Shown: positions 1-5,190 of the stretch, one piece after another
Numbering within the stretch: the stretch's first letter is position 1
How the letters are laid out: each line of letters opens with the position of its first letter
Assembly (NCBI GenBank): GCA_018241865.1
Contig: JAFECY010000159.1
Coordinates: 1-5,935, forward strand
Source of the DNA: Pseudomonadota bacterium
Lineage (GTDB): Bacteria > Pseudomonadota > Gammaproteobacteria > Burkholderiales > Burkholderiaceae_D
Length of the DNA stretch: 5,935 nucleotides
Reading direction: 5' to 3'
Made by a program: the position numbers and the translations under genes
The notes under the pieces: model-generated
The model's input: the letters and a program-made list of their open reading frames with translations, nothing else
What the model was told of the DNA's origin: nothing
Databases searched by the model: none

Positions 1-1925
1 CCACCATTTTCGACTTGGACATTGGTTTTGACATGCTTGGTGTTGACTGCCAAACCGCCCGGCACCACATCACCGCGGCTGTCCTTGGTCACGTCAACTG
101 TCAGGATCACGCTGCCATCTGGCGTAATTTGCGGCGTGACTTCCAGTTTGAGATTGACTTTTTTGTAGGTCGTCGTCGGTGGGCTATTGCCCGAACCAGG
201 CGTGGTAACCGGAATTTCCTCACCCTGCTCGATCAAGGCAGGTTGCTGATCGGCTGTCACCACACGCGGGCTGGAAACAATCTTACCTTGACCATCCGAC
301 TCCAAAGCTGTCAGTTCCAGTCCGATGAAACGCGTTGCCGCCGCATTGAACAAGGTCAGCGCCAGTGAACCCGCACTAAAACCATTGACTGGTGCCGCTG
401 GTAGATTCACCGAGTTTGAATTGGTAATGGTATTCGGAGTCGCACCCAGCGAGCCACCGACTTGCATGGTTTTTGAGTCAACGATGCCCGTGTTACCAAA
501 TCCCAATTTAGCGCCCAGATTCCGGCCAAATTTGTCATTCGCCTCAACAATCCGCGCCTCGATCAAAACTTGTCGGGTCGGCACGTCGGTAATTGCGATC
601 AGCTTGCGCACTTCTTCCAGCTTGGTCGAGATATCGGTCACGATCAGCTTGTTCGTGCGTGGATCAACCACCGCACTACCACGCTTAGACAGCACGCTAT
701 TTTTACTGGTGCCATCGACGCCAAAGATCGATTTGAATGCGTCCGCTTTTTGATAGTTCAATTGGAAGGTTTCAGTCCGTACTGGCTCCAATTCAGAAAT
801 TTGGGATTTTTGTTCCAGCTCCAGTTTTTCCTTGGTCAGCAGTTCATCGCGCGGCGCAATCCAAATCACAGAACCATTCTTGCGCATGTCCAAGCCCTTG
901 GCTTGCATCACGATATCCAGCGCTTGATCCCAAGGCACATCCTTCAAACGCAAGGTCAGGTTGCCAGTGACAGTATCGCTAGTGATGATATTAAAGCCCG
1001 TGAAGTCCGCAATCACCTGCAACACGGCTCGCACTTCGACGTTCTGGAAATTCAGCGACAATTTTTCGCCACGATAGCCTTGCGATCCTTGAACCAGCTT
1101 ATTAGGTTGCTCCTTGATTGGCTTGACCTCGATCACTAGTTGCGTATCGCTCTGGTAGGCGCTGTGCTCCCACAAGCCATTCGCATCAATCACCATTTGA
1201 ATGTTATCGCCTTGCTGTTTAGTCGTAATGGATTGCACCGGCGTACCAAAATCGGTGACATCCAGACGGCGGCGCAGTGTATCCGGCAGACTCGTCTTGG
1301 TGAAATCGACCAAAATTTTCTGCCCTTGCTGGCGTACATCGACACCAATTTGGCTACTCGACAAATCGACTACAATGCGTCCTTCACCGCCGCTACCGCG
1401 TCGGAAATCGATGTCGCGCAAAGATGGTTTTCCCGTCGCTGCCGATGCGGTTTGAGTGGAAACCGGCGCACCGGAAGAATTGACTGCCGTCGCCACGCCA
1501 CCCGAGCCATCGATAGTAACCACCACGGCATTGCCGTCCACCGCCGTCGCATAATTCAAAGGGCGCAACAGATTGAACACTAGACGTGAACGCTCACCCG
1601 CTTGCACCAGATTCACGTTGCGCACATCGCCCAAATTGATGGACTGGGCATTCTTACCAGTGGCATTAGCGGTATTGGCAAAATCCAGCGCAATCCGAGC
1701 CGGATTGGTAATCGAAAAACCAATGGGTGCCTTACCGACCGGATTCTTGAGCGTCACCTTGACGATGACATTCGCTCCTTGTTGATAAGCATTGATCGAT
1801 TCGATTGAGTTTTCCTGCGCAAACGCCGGAGAACACAACTGGAACATAACGGCCAACCCCAGCAATTGCAGTCCCTTGCGCATCTTTGCACCCCAATTAA
1901 TGTGTTGTTTTTTCAACGCAATCAT
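1..1925 (-). CDS. pilQ: PilQ, type IV pilus outer-membrane secretin (3' end cut by window edge)
   Basis: This gene encodes the secretin that forms the gated outer-membrane ring through which the pilus passes. I translated 641 codons, open to the left edge; from the usual family length, some 60-90 C-terminal residues are missing. The order is: signal peptide ending near residue 36 (SPAFA then QEN); two beta-rich AMIN peptidoglycan-binding domains (about 40-140 and 168-268) joined by a Ser/Ala/Thr/Gly-rich linker; an N0/STN domain (about 284-358, with LNFQNVEVRAVLQVIADFTG); an N1 domain (about 384-455, with RGSAVVDPRTNKLIV); and the secretin core from about 465, including KIVSSPRVVTADQQPALIEQ at 548-567. 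The window stops inside the core, at VENGG. The ATG at 1925 overlaps the pilP stop by four bases (ATGA) and has AGGAG eight bases upstream. A second in-frame ATG at 1883 would give a more ordinary signal peptide (MRKGLQLLGLAVMF...). Family identity is very secure; the exact start is less so. Confidence 0.96.
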   Translation of the reverse strand, partial: MIALKKQHINWGAKMRKGLQLLGLAVMFQLCSPAFAQENSIESINAYQQGANVIVKVTLKNPVGKAPIGFSITNPARIALDFANTANATGKNAQSINLGDVRNVNLVQAGERSRLVFNLLRPLNYATAVDGNAVVVTIDGSGGVATAVNSSGAPVSTQTASAATGKPSLRDIDFRRGSGGEGRIVVDLSSSQIGVDVRQQGQKILVDFTKTSLPDTLRRRLDVTDFGTPVQSITTKQQGDNIQMVIDANGLWEHSAYQSDTQLVIEVKPIKEQPNKLVQGSQGYRGEKLSLNFQNVEVRAVLQVIADFTGFNIITSDTVTGNLTLRLKDVPWDQALDIVMQAKGLDMRKNGSVIWIAPRDELLTKEKLELEQKSQISELEPVRTETFQLNYQKADAFKSIFGVDGTSKNSVLSKRGSAVVDPRTNKLIVTDISTKLEEVRKLIAITDVPTRQVLIEARIVEANDKFGRNLGAKLGFGNTGIVDSKTMQVGGSLGATPNTITNSNSVNLPAAPVNGFSAGSLALTLFNAAATRFIGLELTALESDGQGKIVSSPRVVTADQQPALIEQGEEIPVTTPGSGNSPPTTTYKKVNLKLEVTPQITPDGSVILTVDVTKDSRGDVVPGGLAVNTKHVKTNVQVENG

Positions 1926-2464
1926 TTTTTCATCTCCTGCAACTCTAACTTGGCTTTACGTTCGACCCATTCACCGGCCGCATCCTGAACAATTTCCTTC
2001 AACTCGATTTCATTTTCCGAAATATGGGTCACGATGCCGTTACTCTGTCCCATGTAATTTCCGATCTTGACTTGGTAAACCGTCTTATCGGCCAATACCA
2101 AACCATAATCAAGCCCAACTTTTTGCAGGGTACCGACCATTTGCAAGGTATCTAACGGATAAGCCTCCAAGGCTTCACGACGACGATCAGGATTAGGAGC
2201 CAACGCGCTAGAACTGTTGCCCTTGGACTTGGCCAGCGCAATTGCCAGCTTGCTAGGGTTGAAGGGGTCGAGACTATCTTTCACCACGTAGCTGAACGGC
2301 GTAAATTTCTTGGGCTCCGACAGCTTAGTTACAGATACCTTGGTTTGCTGTCGCAATCCATCCATCCACTGTTTGACATCTTGTATTCCGCCATCACCAC
2401 AACCGGCTAAACCGGATAGCAACAGCATACAAAGGGCGGCGCGCCCAGTGCGCGAGACGATCAT
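1922..2464 (-). CDS. pilP: PilP, type IV pilus alignment-subcomplex lipoprotein
   Basis: This 180-residue protein is the lipoprotein that links the PilN/PilO inner-membrane pair to the periplasmic N-domains of PilQ. A short lipoprotein signal peptide ends in a lipobox, LAGC, with the lipidated Cys at residue 22. The residues after Cys are Gly then Asp, so there is no Asp at +2. A low-complexity, probably flexible stretch follows (about 23-90), containing the family's DPFNP element at 66-70, which in known PilPs is the part that binds PilN/PilO. The C-terminal part (about 96-175, with LEAYPLDTLQMVGTL and VKIGNYMGQSNGIV) is the small beta-sandwich typical of PilP. The ATG overlaps the pilO stop by four bases (ATGA), and a purine-rich AGGGGG lies seven bases upstream inside pilO. 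Length and motifs match the family well. Confidence 0.95.
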   Translation of the reverse strand: MIVSRTGRAALCMLLLSGLAGCGDGGIQDVKQWMDGLRQQTKVSVTKLSEPKKFTPFSYVVKDSLDPFNPSKLAIALAKSKGNSSSALAPNPDRRREALEAYPLDTLQMVGTLQKVGLDYGLVLADKTVYQVKIGNYMGQSNGIVTHISENEIELKEIVQDAAGEWVERKAKLELQEMKK

Positions 2465-3114
2465 TTCTTAGCCCCCTTCTTGTCCTTGGCCGCAGCCTTG
2501 CGCTGCGCATCAACCTCATCGCGATCAAGATAGCGGAAAGTTTTGGCTACCGCATCCAAAGACAGAGCGCCGCCTTGGCCAACCACCAAGTTCAAATTAT
2601 TCAAGGTCACGATACGCGGCAAACTGGCAATATCTCCAGCGAATGCGCCGATATCGTGATAACTGCCATTCACCTTGATATTGATCGGCTGCTCGGCATA
2701 ATAATCTTTCACGACTTGCGACCCCGGCTTGAACAACTCGAATTGCAAACCGCGCCCCAAGCCAGCTTGGTTAATATCAGACAACAAGGCATCCATTTCC
2801 GCCTTGCTTGGCAATTGTTTTTCTAAGGTGGCAACGTACTCTTCCGCCTGTTTCTTTTGCTGCCGCAAAGCATCCAAATTAATTGCTTGCTGCAGCTTAT
2901 CCTGATATTCCTTTCTAAGGGTTTCCTCTTGCTGCGCTCCTTGAGCCAGAGTATCCATCTGATCGCTCCAGTAGAAATACCAGCCAAGAGCAACGACAAA
3001 TACCGCCATCAAAAGTGCACACACCAAACGTGGCACGATCGGCCACAAACCCGGATTCCGGCCATTCAGACCGCGGAACTGAGCCGCAATATCTATATTT
3101 TTCATGTTTGCCAT
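2461..3114 (-). CDS. pilO: PilO, type IV pilus inner-membrane alignment protein
   Basis: This 217-residue bitopic inner-membrane protein partners PilN. A cytoplasmic N-terminus of about 25 residues is followed by one membrane segment (about 26-48, RLVCALLMAVFVVALGWYFY). A charged, heptad-like coiled-coil region spans about 52-102, and the periplasmic ferredoxin-like fold contains the PilO signature around 142-170 (QPINIKVNGSYHDIGAFAGD and then LPRIVTL). The last 15 residues are Lys/Ala-rich and probably disordered. It starts 12 bases after the pilN stop. AAGGA overlaps that stop codon and sits nine bases from the ATG at 3114. A second ATG three codons in is possible but less well placed. The stop overlaps the pilP start. 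In the known complex PilO forms heterodimers with PilN and recruits PilP. Confidence 0.95.
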   Translation of the reverse strand: MANMKNIDIAAQFRGLNGRNPGLWPIVPRLVCALLMAVFVVALGWYFYWSDQMDTLAQGAQQEETLRKEYQDKLQQAINLDALRQQKKQAEEYVATLEKQLPSKAEMDALLSDINQAGLGRGLQFELFKPGSQVVKDYYAEQPINIKVNGSYHDIGAFAGDIASLPRIVTLNNLNLVVGQGGALSLDAVAKTFRYLDRDEVDAQRKAAAKDKKGAKK

Positions 3115-3126
3115 GGCGCGCTTTCC

Positions 3127-3795
3127 TTAAGGCTTCTTGGGCTCGGCCGGAGCGGGGGCAGCAGCTCCGGCACTCGCCGCTTTTGCGCTTGCAGCAGAAG
3201 CTGCAGCAGCCGCCGTCGCCATCTGTTTTTCTTGGTCACGTGGCCGCTTGATACCGACATTGAGCGAGAATTCGAAAATCTTTTTCATATCCTTGCCCTG
3301 ACCAACGCTAGAGGCGCGAATTTCAATCAATTCCGGCCGCTCTAACCAAGGTGAATTGTTGCCTAGATTGCGCAACAACTCGGAAACTCGGTCATTCGAT
3401 TGCGCATACCCGACCAGCACCACGCGCTGGGCTTCCTGCTTGAAGGATTTCAGGTAAACACCTTCTGGAACTTGCTTGACCAATTCATCCATCAGGTACA
3501 CCGGCTGATTACGATCAGCCTGCAAATCTTCCACGGCATTCTGCCGCGCTTTGAGCGCCTCGATTTCTTCCCGCAGCGTGGCGACTTCCTTAATTTGCGC
3601 ATCTAACTTGATGTTTTCACCCTTGATGAAGTCATTGCGCTGGTTTTGATTGTCGATTTTGGCGGCATAGAAGCCCGCCACCGCCAACACGACCAAACCG
3701 CCGATCAGCGCGGCCGCAGCCAGCATCACGACAAAAAGTTTCTTCCGCAGCTGACGCTTTTCTTCGCGATGCGGAAGCAGATTGATTCTGACCAT
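3127..3795 (-). CDS. pilN: PilN, type IV pilus inner-membrane protein with PilM-binding motif
   Basis: This 222-residue bitopic inner-membrane protein carries INLLPHRE at residues 4-11. That is the conserved cytoplasmic peptide that docks into PilM in characterised homologues. A basic stretch (RKK, 17-19) precedes one membrane segment (about 20-44), then a coiled coil (about 57-93, LDAQIKEVATLREEIEALKA) and a periplasmic fold (about 97-183, with DELVKQVPEGVYLKSF and ERPELIEIRA). Residues 193-222 are an Ala/Pro/Lys tail containing 17 Ala, an extension beyond the conserved fold that is probably unstructured. The ATG shares one base with the pilM stop (TGATG), and AGGAG lies nine bases upstream inside the last codons of pilM, so its translation is probably coupled to pilM. 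Identity is very secure; the function of the tail is unknown. Confidence 0.95.
   Translation of the reverse strand: MVRINLLPHREEKRQLRKKLFVVMLAAAALIGGLVVLAVAGFYAAKIDNQNQRNDFIKGENIKLDAQIKEVATLREEIEALKARQNAVEDLQADRNQPVYLMDELVKQVPEGVYLKSFKQEAQRVVLVGYAQSNDRVSELLRNLGNNSPWLERPELIEIRASSVGQGKDMKKIFEFSLNVGIKRPRDQEKQMATAAAAASAASAKAASAGAAAPAPAEPKKP
3130..3219 (-). repeat. Low-complexity GCN-rich tract coding the Ala-rich PilN tail
   Basis: The last 30 codons of pilN (residues 193-222) encode 17 Ala with Ser, Pro and Lys. The DNA is a run of mixed GCN codons with short repeats such as GCAGCAG and small self-complementary pieces. Codon choice varies from one Ala to the next, so this is not a pure triplet repeat. 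The tract is likely to vary in length between relatives. Confidence 0.6.
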
Positions 3796-4874
3796 CAGTC
3801 AAATCTCCTCATCGCCAAGCCGCAAGCCACTAGCAGCGATGGCGCTTCGCTGCGTAATTGTTTTTCCCGCACGTTCGAACCGATTTGCATACCCTTGAAT
3901 GGGCTGACCACAGCCGTAGCAACTTTGGTGCGATCGGCCACGATTTCCGCCAAACCTGGAATGGCCGCACAACCGCCCGCCAAGAATATTTGGTCGATGC
4001 GAGTGTAAGGCGTGGAAGTGAAGAAGAATTGTACGGCACGCGTAATTTCCATCGCCGTACTATCGAGGAAAGGCTCCAGCAAGTCGCGCTCATAGCCCTC
4101 CGGCAAATCGCCCGACCTTTTCTTGGCGTCAGCTTCTTCCTGCGACAAACCGTAGGCACGCATGATGTCTTGCGTCAACTGATTGCCGCCGAATGCTTGC
4201 TCGCGCTCGTAAATCGCCTGCCCATCCATCAATACGGAAATATGTGTCACTTGGCTACCGATTTGCATCAAGGCGACGATCTGACCCTGACCACCCTTGG
4301 GCAACTGGGCAGTAAGCCGCTCCACCGCAGCACGCGCCGCGTAGGATTCAATATCCATAACCTTGGGAATCAAGCCAGCCGCTTCGGCCACCGCCACCCG
4401 ATCCTCAACCTTTTCCTTACGAGTCGCCGCCAGCAACACCTCCACATCCTCGGGGGAGTTGGGCGCCGGGCCAATCAGATCGAAATCCAGACTGACCTCA
4501 TCTAGCGCGAAAGGAATGTACTGACTAGCTTCCGTCTCGACATGCATCTCCAACTCTTCTTCCACCATACCGCCGGGAAGAATAATTTTCTTGGTGATGA
4601 CCGACGCCGGCGGCAAACCCATCGCGACATGCTTGGCGCGGGTGCCGCTCTTTTTCCACACCTTGCGCACAGCTTCGGCGACTTGTTCGATGTTTTCGAT
4701 ATTGCCGTCCACGACTGCGCCGCGCGGCAGGTATTCGGTTGCGAAACGCTCCAGACGCAATTCATTTTTACCGGATTGCGACAGCTCCACCAGCTTGACG
4801 CCGGACGTGCTGATATCCAGTCCGACCAATGGTGCGTTCTGATTACCGAGTAGTGATCCTAGATCTAAGGCCAA
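3795..4874 (-). CDS. pilM: PilM, actin-like cytoplasmic type IV pilus assembly protein
   Basis: PilM is an FtsA/actin-fold cytoplasmic protein that binds PilN's N-terminal peptide and links the pilus base to the cytoplasm. From the TTG start at 4874 the product is 359 residues, the normal family length. Visible motifs are the phosphate-1 loop (GLDISTSGVKLVEL from residue 18), the PilM-typical EASQYIPF at 115-122, a phosphate-2-like segment MQIGSQVTHISVLMDG (203-218), FGGNQLTQDI (228-237), the adenosine motif LAGGCAAIPGL (298-308) and the ending CGLAMRRFD. I chose TTG because GGGGGAG lies at ideal distance and because homologues begin just before the GLDIS loop. An in-frame GTG at 4943 would add 23 basic residues, with no good ribosome site and no family resemblance. 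The usual Asp of the phosphate-2 motif is Gln here. It is the first gene of the pil operon, and its stop shares a base with the pilN start. Confidence 0.94.
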   Translation of the reverse strand: MALDLGSLLGNQNAPLVGLDISTSGVKLVELSQSGKNELRLERFATEYLPRGAVVDGNIENIEQVAEAVRKVWKKSGTRAKHVAMGLPPASVITKKIILPGGMVEEELEMHVETEASQYIPFALDEVSLDFDLIGPAPNSPEDVEVLLAATRKEKVEDRVAVAEAAGLIPKVMDIESYAARAAVERLTAQLPKGGQGQIVALMQIGSQVTHISVLMDGQAIYEREQAFGGNQLTQDIMRAYGLSQEEADAKKRSGDLPEGYERDLLEPFLDSTAMEITRAVQFFFTSTPYTRIDQIFLAGGCAAIPGLAEIVADRTKVATAVVSPFKGMQIGSNVREKQLRSEAPSLLVACGLAMRRFD

Positions 4875-4882
4875 GGCCAGCT

Positions 4883-4889
4883 CTCCCCC
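4883..4889 (-). promoter_or_regulatory. Ribosome binding site of pilM
   Basis: The minus strand reads GGGGGAG, and its GGAG core ends eight bases before TTG at 4874. This strong match at ideal spacing decides the choice of the TTG start over the GTG at 4943, which has no comparable site. The site directly abuts an A/T-rich hairpin. Confidence 0.65.
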
Positions 4890-4906
4890 GAAAAAACGAT
4901 TTTTTC
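4890..4906 (-). repeat. Perfect inverted repeat (7-base arms, 3-base loop) beside the pilM ribosome site
   Basis: The minus strand reads GAAAAAA, TCG, TTTTTTC, a perfect 7-base-pair stem with a three-base loop, made of an A6 and a T6 run. It ends immediately before the GGGGGAG ribosome site of pilM. As six of seven pairs are A-U it would be a weak RNA hairpin. It could affect access to the ribosome site, or it may be chance in an A/T-rich leader. Confidence 0.5.
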
Positions 4907-5003
4907 TCGTCAACCCGACTGCTCCGCTCCGCGTAACAGTCACACTCAGAAAATTTCGTTTAAAAACCTGTGTTTAGGCGACATTTATCAATGGTTACAT
5001 TAA

Positions 5004-5033
5004 ATCCTAGCAACAAGCTTCCAAATGTGTAAA
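5004..5033 (-). promoter_or_regulatory. Candidate sigma-70 promoter of the pilMNOPQ operon
   Basis: On the minus strand TTTACA (5033-5028, five of six matches to TTGACA) is followed after 18 bases by TAGGAT (5009-5004, four of six matches to TATAAT). Transcription would begin near 4997 and give a leader of about 120 bases to the TTG start of pilM. It is the best hexamer pair I found upstream of pilM, but it rests on consensus only. Confidence 0.5.
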
Positions 5034-5035
5034 GT

Positions 5036-5053
5036 AATTTCCGATTTGAAATT
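5036..5053. repeat. Operator-like inverted repeat AATTTC-N6-GAAATT
   Basis: Two perfect 6-base arms, AATTTC at 5036-5041 and GAAATT at 5048-5053, flank a six-base spacer. The 18-base span lies two bases upstream of the candidate -35 box of the pil promoter. The geometry fits a dimeric regulator site, but I cannot tie it to a named regulator and chance is possible in A/T-rich DNA. Confidence 0.4.
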
Positions 5054-5148
5054 CGTTATTCCGTTGTCAAAATCCGACGTTGCGGCAGTTTGTCGCCCAC
5101 CCACCGCACTTATTCAGCTGGCGAAAGTTCCCCCCTGTCGTCGCCGTT

Positions 5149-5154
5149 TATAAT
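5149..5154 (+). promoter_or_regulatory. Candidate -10 box of the mrcA promoter
   Basis: TATAAT, a perfect -10 hexamer, lies 36 bases upstream of the mrcA ATG. The matching -35 region is poor: the best fit is TTCCCC at 5128-5133 with a short 15-base spacer. Transcription would start near 5160-5162, giving a leader of about 30 bases. The distance and orientation suit mrcA; the weak -35 suggests a modest promoter or one needing an activator. Confidence 0.5.
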
Positions 5155-5159
5155 GCCCC

Positions 5160-5169
5160 TCGATATCGA
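5160..5169. repeat. Perfect 10-base palindrome at the likely mrcA transcription start
   Basis: TCGATATCGA is perfectly self-complementary and falls five bases after the TATAAT box, over the predicted first transcribed bases. It could bind a protein at the start point, but a palindrome this short can occur by chance. Confidence 0.35.
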
Positions 5170-5170
5170 T

Positions 5171-5188
5171 TTTCTCTATATTTCTCTA
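5171..5188 (+). repeat. Two direct repeats of TTTCTCTA in the mrcA leader
   Basis: TTTCTCTA occurs at 5171-5178 and again at 5181-5188, ten bases apart, filling the space just before the ATG at 5191. The pyrimidine-rich leader has no Shine-Dalgarno, so initiation may depend on ribosomal protein S1 or on the unstructured leader. Whether the repeat itself matters is unknown. Confidence 0.4.
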
Positions 5189-5190
5189 GC

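Larger units (their letters stand above)
4875..5190. other. Divergent control region between pilM and mrcA
   Basis: The 316 bases between the two divergent genes contain no convincing coding region. They are more A/T-rich than the flanking genes, especially 4940-5060. Entered separately are a candidate pil promoter, the pilM ribosome site, an A/T hairpin, an AATTTC/GAAATT inverted repeat, a TATAAT box for mrcA, a 10-base palindrome at its likely start of transcription and a pair of 8-base direct repeats in its leader. The predicted pil leader is about 120 bases if pilM starts at 4874; the predicted mrcA leader is only about 30 bases. Confidence 0.8.

Noticed and set aside
570..1139. Open frames on the plus strand opposite pilQ (for example 189 codons here)
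   Set aside because: The minus strand carries uninterrupted PilQ domains throughout; the plus-strand translations look like composition-driven shadows.
2857..3345. A 162-codon plus-strand frame opposite the pilO start and pilN end
   Set aside because: It is antisense to both genes, and its Ser/Arg/Cys-rich part simply mirrors the Ala-rich codons of the PilN tail.
3858..4505. A long open frame (215 codons) on the plus strand opposite pilM
   Set aside because: It lies wholly antisense to clearly conserved PilM motifs, its translation is rich in His/Arg/Gln as expected for a shadow frame, and no family resemblance or ribosome site is visible.
5010..5024. A sigma-54-like TTGGAAG...TTGC arrangement on the minus strand upstream of pilM
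   Set aside because: The GG to GC spacing is nine bases rather than the required ten, and the first block matches the consensus poorly.
5065..5070. A perfect TTGACA on the minus strand upstream of pilM
   Set aside because: At 16-18 bases downstream the sequence is CAAATC/AAATCG/AATCGG, none of which resembles a -10 box, so I preferred TTTACA-N18-TAGGAT.
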